Shown piece after piece: positions 35,001-44,116 of a stretch of 44,365 nt of DNA. Under the pieces are notes generated by a model. The model ran no database searches, had not been told where the DNA came from, and saw nothing but the letters and a program-made list of their open reading frames with translations. The stretch spans positions 1-44,365 of the forward strand of contig NZ_JAJUXH010000033.1 in NCBI RefSeq assembly GCF_021390245.1, read 5' to 3'. A program made the position numbers and the translations under genes. This DNA comes from Dyadobacter sp. CY323. GTDB taxonomy: Bacteria > Bacteroidota > Bacteroidia > Cytophagales > Spirosomataceae. Numbering within the stretch: position 1 is the stretch's first letter; each line of letters begins with the position of its first letter.

Positions 35001-35714
35001 GGCTGCGTGGTGGACCTCGCGGAGAGTGGCTACAAAGCGATTGAAATGGTGGATAACCGCCAGGCGTCTTCGCTTCCTGGCTATGATATCATTTTTATGG
35101 ATATCCAAATGCCGGATATGGACGGCGTGGAAACGTCACAGGAATTGAAAAAGAAATATCCCGGATTACTTCCACCGATTGTCGCAATGACGGCTTATTC
35201 GATGAAGGAAGACCGTGACCGGTTTATCAGCCAGGGTATGGACGATTACATTGCAAAGCCGATCCGTGCACAAACACTGGTTCAGAAAGTGAGAGAAATT
35301 GTCGGTACCAGAACAGAACCTGCTTCCATGCCGCAACAGGCAGCTCAGGTTCCGCAAACGACGCTTCCTATTCTGGATCGGGAAATTATCGATCAGCTGA
35401 ATGGGATTGGCGGGGCAGATCTCGTGTGGTCGGTTTTCGAAGATTTTGTAACGGAATCCAACGAACTGGTTGCGGGTGCATTGGAAGCTTTTGAAAAAAA
35501 TGACATTGCTACGGTAAAAAGCAATTTGCATACATTAAAGGGAAGTGGGGGCACGGTTGGCGTTTCGAGACTTGCAGAAATTGCGCGGGATGCGGAATGG
35601 CGATTGAAGTCAGAGGATACCAGCACCCTGGCGCAGGCGCTGCCCCAGTTGCAGCAGGCATTCTCCGAATTTCTGGAAAATTATGAGGGAATGCTCAGAG
35701 ACTGGCTGAAATAA
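32100..35714 (+). CDS. Soluble hybrid histidine kinase (PAS/GAF sensor, receiver, Hpt)
   Basis: A 1204-residue multidomain signalling protein with no membrane segment or signal peptide. Approximate order is PAS (15-125), PAS (141-252), GAF (265-415), PAS (428-548), PAS (553-675), HisKA with phospho-acceptor H701 in MSHEIRTPMNG, HATPase (about 805-918, with GIGISAMDKQILF and GTGLGLAISKQL), receiver (about 945-1065, phospho-acceptor D1001 in FMDIQMPDMDG) and Hpt (about 1105-1200, H1144 in LHTLKGSGG). All four phosphorelay positions are intact, so it can run a full internal relay, but no output regulator is encoded nearby. The stimulus is unknown; cytosolic small molecules or redox are likely for such PAS/GAF arrays. 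Confidence 0.93.
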   Translation: MEMISSHTDWQTIHATLQHLNLIGITFSPDFVIRNISAHALMKTGWMESDLLGHSLFDKLIPKEEEYEVRQMLEEGIQGKRKLEQREVPFLAQKGTVRTFSINSVLMHREEDEVECVTLVGDDITRRRRMESSIAKSNSQLQDLVDNTSDLIQLVAMDGKFIFVNKAWREVLGYGLDEIASMRMEDILHPQHKEQALAQLKLIEQGNSNPNFEAVFLSREGKKVFVAGSVNCRFDNGKPTAFRCILNDFTEKIRAEKAQNLYYSIANWTVNTPNLDDFYQNIHEELGKIIDVKNFFIALYDPSKSYIYFPYYVDQYFQGNVRFTRRKLGNGVTEYAIASNKPLFLSGEDVEHLAKTNSLHLYGVTPKLLLCVPLRIGERITGIIGVKSYDDPKMFDARDLELLEFISGQVAMAIARKQSEEELSKYLARLNAIFDSSSHLIWSVNKSLQLTSFNRNYADLIHNQLGVRPSLQSSTEKFGWRMVGNNNRRTLESKYRQALRGEAQYFEFKIDRKDGAQMWLEFYLNPIHYADGVIEEVSGIARDITRRKEAELSLRHSEELFRGIFENLQDIYCRINREGEITMISQSVMKRLGYLPNEVIGHKLTEFFADKKRIHSALIRLRKTKSLRNFEITMYRKDGTERQFMINMLMFTNDKGKPTEIAALARDITELKRNELELLKAKEHAERSLKVKEGFLANMSHEIRTPMNGVIGMIDLLGETPLNVEQKDYVLTIKRSSETLLNILNDILDLSKIEAGKMELHEAPIAIEEILLKLVSLFGQTAKSKNNTLTYEIAPDIPKFIIADQTRLLQILSNLTSNALKFTENGSVKVLLTLIKKDGIYHKIKVDVQDSGIGISAMDKQILFTSFTQLDNSSRKSFGGTGLGLAISKQLCALMNGEIGVESTIGQGSTFWFTFETRETSIAQVGTVKQIDETPIENVFADYHPSILLVDDNAVNRKVANEILKKSGCVVDLAESGYKAIEMVDNRQASSLPGYDIIFMDIQMPDMDGVETSQELKKKYPGLLPPIVAMTAYSMKEDRDRFISQGMDDYIAKPIRAQTLVQKVREIVGTRTEPASMPQQAAQVPQTTLPILDREIIDQLNGIGGADLVWSVFEDFVTESNELVAGALEAFEKNDIATVKSNLHTLKGSGGTVGVSRLAEIARDAEWRLKSEDTSTLAQALPQLQQAFSEFLENYEGMLRDWLK

Positions 35715-35872
35715 CGATTTCGGTCAGTCTTTTTCGGGGATTTTCCATCGGGTGAAAAGGGCGGCTGATATGTAAATACCCTTTGTTCGTCGATTGTAAA
35801 GGTTTATTGTATGGCACGGTTAAACTTAAATGGAAAATGGTGCTCTAAAATGCAATTAAACCTTTAGAACTA

Positions 35873-38767
35873 ATGAACAGATTTACATTAGTCCTCATCC
35901 TTACTCTGGGTCTCGGACTTTCTCAAATCGCTCAGGCGCAAAATGCACAGATTTCAGGTACTGTACTCGACAGTGTAAACCGTTCTGCGGTGGTCGGTGC
36001 CTATGTCGCGGTGAGCCGCAATACTCCCGATGCCAAGCCGGAATATGTCACAACGGATGTGAATGGTAAGTTCACGTTCACCGGTCTTACCAAACAAGTT
36101 TCTTATCTCGTAAAAGTTACCTATATCAGTTATAAAGACTTCGTCAAAACCGTTAATTTGACCAGCGATACGCAGGATCTGGGTACCATTGAGCTGACTG
36201 AAGCAATTGCCAATCTGAAAGAAATCAAAATCGTGGGGCAGGTGACTGCTATGGAGCAAAAGGGCGATACTACGCAATTCAATGCGGCTGCATTCAAAAC
36301 AAATCCCGACGCTACTACCGAGGATTTGATCCAAAAAATGCCTGGTATTACTGTGATAAATGGAACGGTGACTGCGCACGGTGAAACGGTAAATCGCGTC
36401 TTGGTGGATGGAAAGCCATTTTTTGGCGAAGATGCCGCACTTACATTAAAATCCCTTCCCGCAGAGATCGTTGATAAAATCGAAGTTTTCGATAAGCTGA
36501 GCGATCAGGCCCAGTTTACAGGGTTTGATGATGGTAATGGTCAAAAAACAATCAACATTGTGACCAAAGCAGACCGTAAAATGGGCCAGTTTGGCAAGGT
36601 ATTCGCCGGGTACGGATTGGACAATCGGTACCAGGCTGGTGGTAATATCAGTTTCTTTAAAGGAAATCAGCGGATTTCGGTGATCGGTTTGAGCAATAAT
36701 ATCAATATGCAAAACTTCTCGAGCCAGGATCTGCTGGGTGTTTCCGGGAGCGGCGGGGGAGGAGGAAGAGGCGGCTCAGGCGGCGGCGGTGCTTCTAATA
36801 ACTTCCTGGTTGGAAACCAAAATGGGATTACAGGGACCAATTCATTCGGGCTTAATTATTCCAACAAATTTGGAAAGAAAGTGGATGTGACGGGAAGTTA
36901 TTTTTTCAACCGGACGGGTAACAGCAATGTACAGAGTATGCAGCAGCGTTTCCTGCTGGCAGGTGATTCTACCGATCAGTTTTACAATGAAAACAGCCGC
37001 ACATCGACCACGAATTCCAATCACCGGCTCAACTTCCGGATTGAATATAATATTGATCCCAAAAACTCATTGATCATTACGCCGCGACTCAGCTTTCAGG
37101 ATAACACTTCCAGCAGCTTAAAAGCAGGGTTAACGACTTTGGGTGATAGCAGCAGAATAAACAGCCAGGATAATACGCAACTGAATGCTAATAATGGCTA
37201 TAACTTCTCCAATGATCTTTTATTTCGTCACAGTTTCGCTAAAAAAGGCCGCACCGTAAGTGTGAACGTCAATACGCAGCTGAATGACAGAGCTGGTACC
37301 AGAAATCTGTATTCTAAAAATTTGTACTACGATACTTTCGCTGCAATGCGGGGAGATACCATCGATCAGCAGAGTTATACCAATTCGAATGGAATGGCCT
37401 GGGGAAGTAATGTGATTTATACCGAGCCGATCAGCAGTACCGGGCAGTTGCAGTTCAATTATGGGCTGACATTGAGTAACAGCAACTCCAGCAGAGACAC
37501 CTATAATATGAGTTTCGATGACAATACATACTCGGATCTGGATACGTTACTCACAAACAATTTTGACAACCGATATTTGACCAATCGGGCCGGGATCGGA
37601 TACCGCTTTCGCAAAAACAGCTGGTCGGCGAACCTGGGCGTGGATTATCAGAATACTGGCTTGTACAGCGAGCAGCTGGCGCCGAACAATGTAAAAGTGG
37701 ATCAGTCATTCAGCAATTTTCTGCCCAATTTCATGCTGAGTTACCGGTCGAAATCGGGGACGCAATTCCGGACGTTTTTCAGAAGTTCCACAAATCAGCC
37801 TTCAATCTCGCAATTGCAGAATGTGATCGATAACAGTAACCCATTGTCACTCACTGCCGGTAACCCCAACCTGAAACAGGAATACCGGAACATGTTTAAC
37901 ATCCGATATTCTCTGGCCGGTGCAAAAAGACCTTACAGCCTGAATGCGATGTTGTTCGTGACACAAACCAACAATGCGATCGTGAACTCGACCTTCATTG
38001 CCCAGCAGCCAACGCCATTGGCAAATGGCATCATACTGGAACGTGGCTCAAAGCTGACCAGACCGATCAATGTCGATGGAAGCTGGAATGCAAGAACCTT
38101 CTTCGCCTACGGTAAACCAATCGCGCCTTTGAAACTGAACCTTAACCTGACAACCGGTTTCAACTATGTAAGATCGCCGGGGCTCATCAACGACATTCCG
38201 AATTTTTCAAATACGTACGCTGTTTCACAGGGACTTGTATTGAGCAGTAATGTGAGTGATAAACTCGATTTCACTGTCTCGTACTCAGGGAATTACAACA
38301 TCGTCCGGAATACGATCCAGCCGAACCTTAACAATAATTACTATACGCAGGGAATTACGGGCCGCGTGAACTGGATTTTCGGCAAAGGATTTGTGATCCA
38401 AAGCGACCTGAGCAATCAATCTTATCGTGGACTGGGAGAAGGTTTTAATCAAAACTTCACTTTGTGGAATGCGAGTATTGGCAAGAAATTCCTGAAAAAC
38501 AATGCAGGCGAGTTGAAACTGACCGTTTTTGATATATTAAAACAAAACAACAGCATCACTCGTAACGTAACCGAAACCTACGTGCAGGATGTAACCAACC
38601 GTGTGTTGACACAATATGCAATGCTGACATTCACTTATACATTGAAAAACTTCGGTAAAATGCCTACTAATGATGGCGGTGGCCGCAGACGGGATTTTGA
38701 GGGTGAAGGGGGTGGTTTTCGTCGCGGAGAAGGTGGCGGTGGGGGAAGAGGTGCAGGGGGCTTTTAA
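35873..38767 (+). CDS. Outer-membrane beta-barrel protein with carboxypeptidase-regulatory N-terminus and Gly/Arg-rich tail
   Basis: A 964-residue outer-membrane protein. The signal peptide ends at AQA (residue 22). A carboxypeptidase-regulatory-like domain (about 25-110) and a plug-like region (about 120-230, with LVDGKPFFGEDAALTLKSL) follow, then a long beta-barrel rich in alternating Asn/Ser/Thr/aromatic residues. This is the layout of TonB-receptor-like barrel proteins common in Bacteroidota, although a TonB box was not identified. Two Gly-rich stretches stand out: an internal one near residues 293-310, and an Arg/Glu/Gly tail after the barrel (last about 30 residues). No SusD-like partner is next to it, so the substrate cannot be suggested. 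Confidence 0.88.
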   Translation: MNRFTLVLILTLGLGLSQIAQAQNAQISGTVLDSVNRSAVVGAYVAVSRNTPDAKPEYVTTDVNGKFTFTGLTKQVSYLVKVTYISYKDFVKTVNLTSDTQDLGTIELTEAIANLKEIKIVGQVTAMEQKGDTTQFNAAAFKTNPDATTEDLIQKMPGITVINGTVTAHGETVNRVLVDGKPFFGEDAALTLKSLPAEIVDKIEVFDKLSDQAQFTGFDDGNGQKTINIVTKADRKMGQFGKVFAGYGLDNRYQAGGNISFFKGNQRISVIGLSNNINMQNFSSQDLLGVSGSGGGGGRGGSGGGGASNNFLVGNQNGITGTNSFGLNYSNKFGKKVDVTGSYFFNRTGNSNVQSMQQRFLLAGDSTDQFYNENSRTSTTNSNHRLNFRIEYNIDPKNSLIITPRLSFQDNTSSSLKAGLTTLGDSSRINSQDNTQLNANNGYNFSNDLLFRHSFAKKGRTVSVNVNTQLNDRAGTRNLYSKNLYYDTFAAMRGDTIDQQSYTNSNGMAWGSNVIYTEPISSTGQLQFNYGLTLSNSNSSRDTYNMSFDDNTYSDLDTLLTNNFDNRYLTNRAGIGYRFRKNSWSANLGVDYQNTGLYSEQLAPNNVKVDQSFSNFLPNFMLSYRSKSGTQFRTFFRSSTNQPSISQLQNVIDNSNPLSLTAGNPNLKQEYRNMFNIRYSLAGAKRPYSLNAMLFVTQTNNAIVNSTFIAQQPTPLANGIILERGSKLTRPINVDGSWNARTFFAYGKPIAPLKLNLNLTTGFNYVRSPGLINDIPNFSNTYAVSQGLVLSSNVSDKLDFTVSYSGNYNIVRNTIQPNLNNNYYTQGITGRVNWIFGKGFVIQSDLSNQSYRGLGEGFNQNFTLWNASIGKKFLKNNAGELKLTVFDILKQNNSITRNVTETYVQDVTNRVLTQYAMLTFTYTLKNFGKMPTNDGGGRRRDFEGEGGGFRRGEGGGGGRGAGGF

Positions 38768-38803
38768 TGATCAGTATTCTTAGATCCTCATATCCAGTGC
38801 AAA

Positions 38804-38838
38804 AAGAATCCCGGATCGGTCATCGGTCCGGGATTCTT
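38804..38838. terminator. Bidirectional terminator between the barrel gene and the LysM gene
   Basis: Bases 38804-38818 pair with 38824-38838 (15 pairs, one G-U) around a 5-base loop. On the minus strand the hairpin is followed by a run of five T, so it ends the LysM gene best. On the plus strand it lies 37 bases after the barrel protein stop. Confidence 0.85.
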
Positions 38839-38859
38839 CGTCTTGGTATTTATCTGAAA

Positions 38860-39510
38860 TTATTTTTTCGATGCAAACGGAATGATCAGCTTTTCGCCTC
38901 TTTCCGAGAAATCGCGGGTTTTCCCATTTGCTTTCATGATCGCTTCTTTTGTAACGCCATATTTTCCAGCAACCACACGAAGTACATCGCCGGGACCCAC
39001 GGTATGAACGGTCTGAACCTGAACTTTGAGTTTGGTCACACCTGATTTTACGTCAGAAACGGAAGAATTGAGTCCCTGTAACGTTTCTGTTTTCAGGTTA
39101 TATCGGGAAGCAATGCTCGAAAAAGTTTCTCCTCCCTGGACCGAGTGCGTGATCGACTCGCCGCCCAATGAGGAAGCGGAAATGGCTGGTTTGTCTTCCT
39201 TCTTCGGCTCTTCTTTTACAGGCTTAGGCTCCTCTTCCTTGATCGGTCCGGATTTTACGTCCCCGGTTGCAGTCACCGGCTCTGCACCTGGCGTATCTCT
39301 AATGGGCTCACCGACAACCGATTCTTCTAATGTCGAATCCACAACCACCGAAGTTAGCTCCTCTGAATTGGATGAACTATCTGAAATATATTCGTAACCA
39401 ACGTACAACATCGCGAGCACCAACAAAACCAATACGAGCAACGTAACAATGGGCAGATTTGACTTTTCAGTGGGACGGATATTTCTTTTTTTAGGGAATT
39501 CGTCTTCCAT
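38860..39510 (-). CDS. Membrane-anchored LysM protein
   Basis: A 216-residue protein with a short charged cytoplasmic N-terminus, one membrane segment (about 20-38), an acidic Ser/Glu/Pro/Lys-rich linker (about 42-110), and two LysM domains (about 121-164 and 168-212). The second has HTVGPGDVLRVVAGKYGV. LysM domains bind peptidoglycan, so the protein probably links the inner membrane to the cell wall. The linker has KPVKEEPKKEDKP-type repeats. It ends at the bidirectional terminator. The purE gene on the same strand starts its own unit upstream. Confidence 0.88.
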   Translation of the reverse strand: MEDEFPKKRNIRPTEKSNLPIVTLLVLVLLVLAMLYVGYEYISDSSSNSEELTSVVVDSTLEESVVGEPIRDTPGAEPVTATGDVKSGPIKEEEPKPVKEEPKKEDKPAISASSLGGESITHSVQGGETFSSIASRYNLKTETLQGLNSSVSDVKSGVTKLKVQVQTVHTVGPGDVLRVVAGKYGVTKEAIMKANGKTRDFSERGEKLIIPFASKK

Positions 39511-39570
39511 AATTCAGTCGCTATTCAAGGTTTAGTGGAGCTAATTTTACACGAAAATACTAAAGACATA

Positions 39571-40062
39571 CTACTTTCCAAGGTGATTTTTCAATTCCTC
39601 ATTCATGGCAGAGACTTTTTCTTTTAGGCCTTCTTTGAACGAATCGAGGCGTTTTCCAACCTCGGGATCGCTGGCGCCAATGATCTGCGCTGCCAGTATT
39701 CCGGCATTACGGGCGCCGTCCAAAGCGACAGTCGCTACCGGGACGCCGGAAGGCATTTGCAGAATGGAAAGCACTGAATCCCAACCATCTATGGAGTTGC
39801 TAGACAGCACCGGAACGCCGATTACCGGCAGTGAAGTAAGCGATGCAACCATTCCAGGAAGGTGTGCCGCGCCCCCCGCGCCTGCAATAATCACTTTTAA
39901 CCCGCGGCCTCTTGCCGAGCCCGCATAATCGAGCATTCGCTCGGGTGTACGGTGTGCCGAAACGATTTCCATTTCAAATGCAATGCCGAGTTCTGTCAAT
40001 GCGTCGGCTGCCTGCTGCATTACTTTCAGATCTGAAAGGCTTCCCATGATAATTCCAACCAT
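39571..40062 (-). CDS. purE: N5-carboxyaminoimidazole ribonucleotide mutase
   Basis: A 163-residue class I PurE that converts N5-CAIR to CAIR in purine synthesis. Motifs are GSLSDLKVM near the N-terminus, SAHRTPERM (with the catalytic-region His), GAGGAAHLPGMVAS and LDGARNAGILAAQI. It lies 11 bases downstream of purK, which makes its substrate, so the two form an operon. Length and order match the usual purKE pair. Confidence 0.96.
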   Translation of the reverse strand: MVGIIMGSLSDLKVMQQAADALTELGIAFEMEIVSAHRTPERMLDYAGSARGRGLKVIIAGAGGAAHLPGMVASLTSLPVIGVPVLSSNSIDGWDSVLSILQMPSGVPVATVALDGARNAGILAAQIIGASDPEVGKRLDSFKEGLKEKVSAMNEELKNHLGK

Positions 40063-40073
40063 TTCGTCTGATG

Positions 40074-41210
40074 TTAAGATTTGGTACTGATTACCCGGAT
40101 ATTTTTCTTCACAAAATCAACTTTATCTTTCAAAGCATTAATCTCTGAATCCATAATGGTAATGTGTCCCATTTTTCTGAAAGGCTTTGTGACTGCTTTC
40201 CAATATAGAAAAGGGAACACCTGCCCGGTGCCCAGTAAAGTTTCGATTCCTTCATAAACGGCAGGACCTTCGAACCCGTCCTCGCCCAGCAAGTTCACCA
40301 TCGCCGATGGCCCGTATGCATGTGTACTACCCAAAGGCAGGTTGAGAATAGCTCTCCAATGCTGCTCGTATTGCGACGTCGCATTGGCGCGAATGGTGTG
40401 GTGTCCGCTATTATGCGGTCGCGGCGCCACTTCGTTGATCAGTATGCTTCCTTCTTTTGTAAGGAACAGCTCTACGGCCAGCAATCCTACAATCTGAAAA
40501 GCCTCTGCCGTCTTCCTTGCAATTTCCTGGGCTTTCGAGTCAATGGACTCTTCAATTTCCGCGGGTGCGAAAAGGTACTCGACAAGATTATGTTCGGGAT
40601 GAAAGACCATTTCTACGGTAGGAAATGTGGCGACTTCCCCATTCGCATTCCGGGCGACGATTACCGCCAGTTCTTTATCAAAGTCAACAGCTTTTTCCAG
40701 TAATCCGGGTTTGTCAAAAGCTTTATCGAGATCGTCTTCAGATGCGATCCGTTGCACGCCCCGGCCATCGTATCCGTCTTTGCCAAGCTTGTGGAATGCG
40801 GGCAGGAAGGAAATATGTTTCGATACATCCGCACGATTTTCGGTCAATATAAACTCGGCGGTGGGAAGGTTATTTTCGAGGTAAAATTTCTTTTGAATCC
40901 GTTTATCCTGTATCTGACGAATCACCGAAGGTTGGGGGTAAATGCGTTTTCCTTCTTTTTCCAGGTCTTCCAATGCCTCGACATTGACTTTTTCAATTTC
41001 AATGGTGATCACATCGAGGTTTTTTCCGAAGTTATAAACCGTCTGATAATCTTGTAATGAGCCTTGTTGAAAGTGCGGGGCGATCTTTTTGCAGGGTGCG
41101 TCTGCATCCGGATCCAGTACGTGGATGTCGAGGTTCCAGTCTACGGCTGCCTGCAAAAGCATGAGCCCAAGCTGCCCGCCACCTAGGATTCCAATTCGGG
41201 ATGAAAGCAT
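40074..41210 (-). CDS. purK: 5-(carboxyamino)imidazole ribonucleotide synthase
   Basis: A 378-residue ATP-grasp enzyme that makes N5-CAIR from AIR, ATP and bicarbonate. It starts with the Rossmann-like GILGGGQLGLML, contains LGKDGYDGRGVQRI in the ATP-grasp region and NEVAPRPHNSGHHTI, the characteristic C-terminal active-site stretch. The start is an ATG. It is the first gene of the purK-purE pair. Confidence 0.96.
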   Translation of the reverse strand: MLSSRIGILGGGQLGLMLLQAAVDWNLDIHVLDPDADAPCKKIAPHFQQGSLQDYQTVYNFGKNLDVITIEIEKVNVEALEDLEKEGKRIYPQPSVIRQIQDKRIQKKFYLENNLPTAEFILTENRADVSKHISFLPAFHKLGKDGYDGRGVQRIASEDDLDKAFDKPGLLEKAVDFDKELAVIVARNANGEVATFPTVEMVFHPEHNLVEYLFAPAEIEESIDSKAQEIARKTAEAFQIVGLLAVELFLTKEGSILINEVAPRPHNSGHHTIRANATSQYEQHWRAILNLPLGSTHAYGPSAMVNLLGEDGFEGPAVYEGIETLLGTGQVFPFLYWKAVTKPFRKMGHITIMDSEINALKDKVDFVKKNIRVISTKS

Positions 41211-41315
41211 TTAAGAGATAAATAGTATGCTACAAAAATGGGTTAAAAACCGCTAACATAAAATCGAATCCCATTGTTTTGGAGAAATTGTAAAGAAATT
41301 CGACAACGATGTCTG

Positions 41316-43376
41316 CTATTTCAAAATCCGGATCAGCGCCACTTCCACGAGCAGGAAAAGGAGTGAGGCATACAGAAAATATTTCCAGAGTGTCGTTCCC
41401 ATATTCTGCTGCTCGAATGCCGTGGCAAATGCATCGTCATCGATCCTATCAAACACTTGCACATTTTTTTGGCCCGAAAAGGCGGCCCGCAACTCATCAG
41501 GCGAGTAGTATTGCAGTTTGGATTCTGCATTGTTATGGTTCAATGCGAGGATTTGCTCCGTTTTATTGTCACGGATCAATTCGTAATAACCGGCAGTAAG
41601 TCCTTCACCCAGTTGATCTCCCTCAGGAATTTCGAGAAGCAGCTGATTTCCGGTAATGCGCTGGACTGGAATCAGTTCGGTTTTATTTCTGCGAAGCTTG
41701 TAAACCGGATTCGCTCCGGGATTCTCGATAGTCAGGTTGATCGGGTTTTCATCGAACTTGTAGGAAGTCCGTTGCGCCCGCACACTCGACGCCGCGATCT
41801 TGTACATAATGGGAACAAATATGGCATGTTGCGCCATGTTGCCGTATTTCGGATTGAGCGAGGAAGCAAACAGGTAAACTTTTCCCATTCCCGAGCTAGC
41901 CTGGTTCAGGTAGGTCTGGCCGTTTCGCAGTGAAAGTAATAGCTGGCCTGCATTTGCCCAGTTCCAAACCGGAGCCGCGGAAGGCAGGTTCAGATTAAGT
42001 TCCTGGCGAACGGATTCTTCGAAAACATCACTAAAAAACGGGTTGTTACGATCGGGTGTGGCGAGTTCTATGGGTGCGGGATCGGAACTTGCGGAGACAG
42101 TCAGTCCATTTATACCGACACCCTTCAAAAACTGCGTATAACTGGCACCATTTGGCGTACCCGGAGGAATCACGGCCAGGCTGCCGCCTTTTTTAACAAA
42201 ATCCTGTAAATCCTGTGGCAATGAGCCTGAGAGCTGCGTAACACTTTCCAGTATGACAAGGTCCGAACCTTTGATGAGGCCTGGATCCACATTCTGCGCA
42301 CTGAAACTTTGCAGGGAAAACAGACTATCGTTGTCATATACATTTTGGATGTAGTTCGCATCCGATTTTTCTCCAAAAATGTGCAGCACCCGGATCAACG
42401 GCGACGAATTCAAAACAAAATAATAATCGTTATCAAAAGTTACCGGGAAGTCGTCGAATGTAATCTGGCCCTTTTTGTAACCTTTCCCTTTTATGTTAAA
42501 ATTGAATTTCGCGGTAGCACTTCCATTTGCAGGCACATTCACCGACGCCGTAGAAGCCTGCGTATTGTCCAATGTCAGTTTTAGAACGACATTTTTTGCT
42601 TCCTGTTTTCCCGAATTGCTCACTTTCACAAAAAGGATATTGTTCTGCAATTCCCTGATAAACGGCGTGTTGAGCCAGGCCGAATCAACAAAAACGTTTC
42701 GCTCAGCCTCAGCCTGCACGGGTACCAAAAAAAGCTGATTAGTGGAATCAATTTTTAAATCTGCGAGATTTCCCGCTGTACTTTTTTGAAAATCGGAAAA
42801 CCAGAAATACTGGTTTTTTCCTGTGGATTGATGCCGGGCGATCAGGTTTTCCTGTCTTTTGTAAATCTGGTCTAATGTACGCGGTGTATTGGAAAGGTTA
42901 ATGGTTGTGAGCCGGTCGCGGAGCTTTTCGGCGGGGTATAATCCTTGTTCCTGGGCTGAAAAATCGTTGGTAATGAGTTGTAATGATGTCGCATTTTTGA
43001 AGATCCCAAGAAGATCGCCGAGGCGCGTGGTGGCAATGTCCAGATAGCGTTTGTTATTCAGATCACTTTCCATGCTGAGCGAATTATCGAGGTACAGACT
43101 CGTTATCCCGCGCCGATCGACGGCCAGTTTATTTTCAGCGGGAAGAAATGGCTGCGCGAATGCCAGAGCAAGACAGGTTATTGCTAAAATCCGGGCAGCG
43201 AGTACGAGCCAGTGCTTGATCTGCCGGACGGAACGCGTTTTGGTATCGACGGCTTTCAGAAAGGCGACGTTGGTAAAATAAACTCTCTTGGTACGACGGA
43301 AATTGAAAATATGAATGGCAATAGGTACAGATACAGCCAGCAAACCCCACAGAAAAGACGGAAAAAGAAAACTCAT
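41316..43376 (-). CDS. BatA-domain membrane protein (aerotolerance-operon type)
   Basis: A 686-residue protein started at the ATG at 43376, so that the BatA N-terminal domain begins at once (FLFPSFLWGLLAVSVPIAIH), with two membrane segments in the first 80 residues (about 5-25 and 55-75). A large periplasmic part follows, including a von Willebrand-like stretch with LYLDNSLSMESD (a MIDAS-like DxSxS) and a DUF-type glutamine-amidotransferase-like region, then a C-terminal membrane segment (about 660-680). In Bacteroidota such proteins occur alone or with MoxR/DUF58 genes; here it is isolated. The exact function is not known. An upstream TTG at 43415 would add 13 residues. Confidence 0.88.
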   Translation of the reverse strand: MSFLFPSFLWGLLAVSVPIAIHIFNFRRTKRVYFTNVAFLKAVDTKTRSVRQIKHWLVLAARILAITCLALAFAQPFLPAENKLAVDRRGITSLYLDNSLSMESDLNNKRYLDIATTRLGDLLGIFKNATSLQLITNDFSAQEQGLYPAEKLRDRLTTINLSNTPRTLDQIYKRQENLIARHQSTGKNQYFWFSDFQKSTAGNLADLKIDSTNQLFLVPVQAEAERNVFVDSAWLNTPFIRELQNNILFVKVSNSGKQEAKNVVLKLTLDNTQASTASVNVPANGSATAKFNFNIKGKGYKKGQITFDDFPVTFDNDYYFVLNSSPLIRVLHIFGEKSDANYIQNVYDNDSLFSLQSFSAQNVDPGLIKGSDLVILESVTQLSGSLPQDLQDFVKKGGSLAVIPPGTPNGASYTQFLKGVGINGLTVSASSDPAPIELATPDRNNPFFSDVFEESVRQELNLNLPSAAPVWNWANAGQLLLSLRNGQTYLNQASSGMGKVYLFASSLNPKYGNMAQHAIFVPIMYKIAASSVRAQRTSYKFDENPINLTIENPGANPVYKLRRNKTELIPVQRITGNQLLLEIPEGDQLGEGLTAGYYELIRDNKTEQILALNHNNAESKLQYYSPDELRAAFSGQKNVQVFDRIDDDAFATAFEQQNMGTTLWKYFLYASLLFLLVEVALIRILK

Positions 43377-43481
43377 TAGCTCGTGATATGATCGTGTCTT
43401 TGTGTACAACGACAAATTACGTTAAATTCTCATAAGTGCTTTTTATTTCAAAGCCTTTCTGATATGTCACGGGCTTTTTTC

Positions 43482-43489
43482 TAACTTTG
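43482..43489 (+). promoter_or_regulatory. Bacteroidota -7 element upstream of the last gene
   Basis: TAACTTTG matches TAnnTTTG fully and lies 67 bases before the ATG at 43557. A convincing -33 element was not found. The region also serves as the divergent gap to the BatA-domain gene. Confidence 0.45.
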
Positions 43490-43556
43490 CACTTCATTTC
43501 CGGGCAAGAAAAATACTCGGTTTCCGGAGATCTCTATTGTTAATTTAAATCAAGTC

Positions 43557-44108
43557 ATGGCCAAAGTTTCGGTAAACAAACACCAGCCCGTCTATCAAAT
43601 GCCTACGAACCCGGCTGCGGTCCGTACCAAGAAATACGCTTTACCTACAAAAAAGTATATTATGCTTGCGATGCGTTATTTTTTCAAAACGCAACTGAAA
43701 TGGGGGCTTATCCCGCTCGCATTGATACTGATTAATGCAATTCTCAATCTGACAGGCGTTTATCCGAATTTGTGGATTTACATTACCGTATTTGTGGGAG
43801 CTATTTTATACGTTCTTTTCTGGCTGATCCAGTTTACCGGAATTACACAACTGGCCCAGTACAAGCCGATGTTCGAGAAATTCTCTTACGAGATCGACAA
43901 CCGGCAGATCCTGATGAAACTCAATCTGAAAGAAGGCAGTGTGATGAAATGGGAGCAGATCCAGGATGCTTATAAAGATAAAGACGCGTATGTGCTGGTA
44001 ATCTCGAAAGGCCAGTTCCTGCATTTACCATTTACTATCTTCAATACGGAGCATGACATAAAGGTCTTTGAGCGCATTATGAAGCAAAAAGACTTTTTGA
44101 AAGCGTGA
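43557..44108 (+). CDS. Small membrane protein, possibly YcxB-like
   Basis: A 183-residue protein with a basic N-terminus, two membrane segments (about 50-68 and 73-95) and a C-terminal cytosolic domain (about 105-180). The C-terminal part has the pattern FSYEIDNRQILMK, then MKWEQIQDAYKD and FLHLPFTIF, which resembles the PH-like YcxB domain found in small membrane proteins. No enzyme motif is visible. The ATG at 43557 is preceded by a Bacteroidota-type -7 element. A tandem-repeat array and a long hairpin follow the stop. Confidence 0.7.
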   Translation: MAKVSVNKHQPVYQMPTNPAAVRTKKYALPTKKYIMLAMRYFFKTQLKWGLIPLALILINAILNLTGVYPNLWIYITVFVGAILYVLFWLIQFTGITQLAQYKPMFEKFSYEIDNRQILMKLNLKEGSVMKWEQIQDAYKDKDAYVLVISKGQFLHLPFTIFNTEHDIKVFERIMKQKDFLKA

Positions 44109-44116
44109 GGGGAGAA

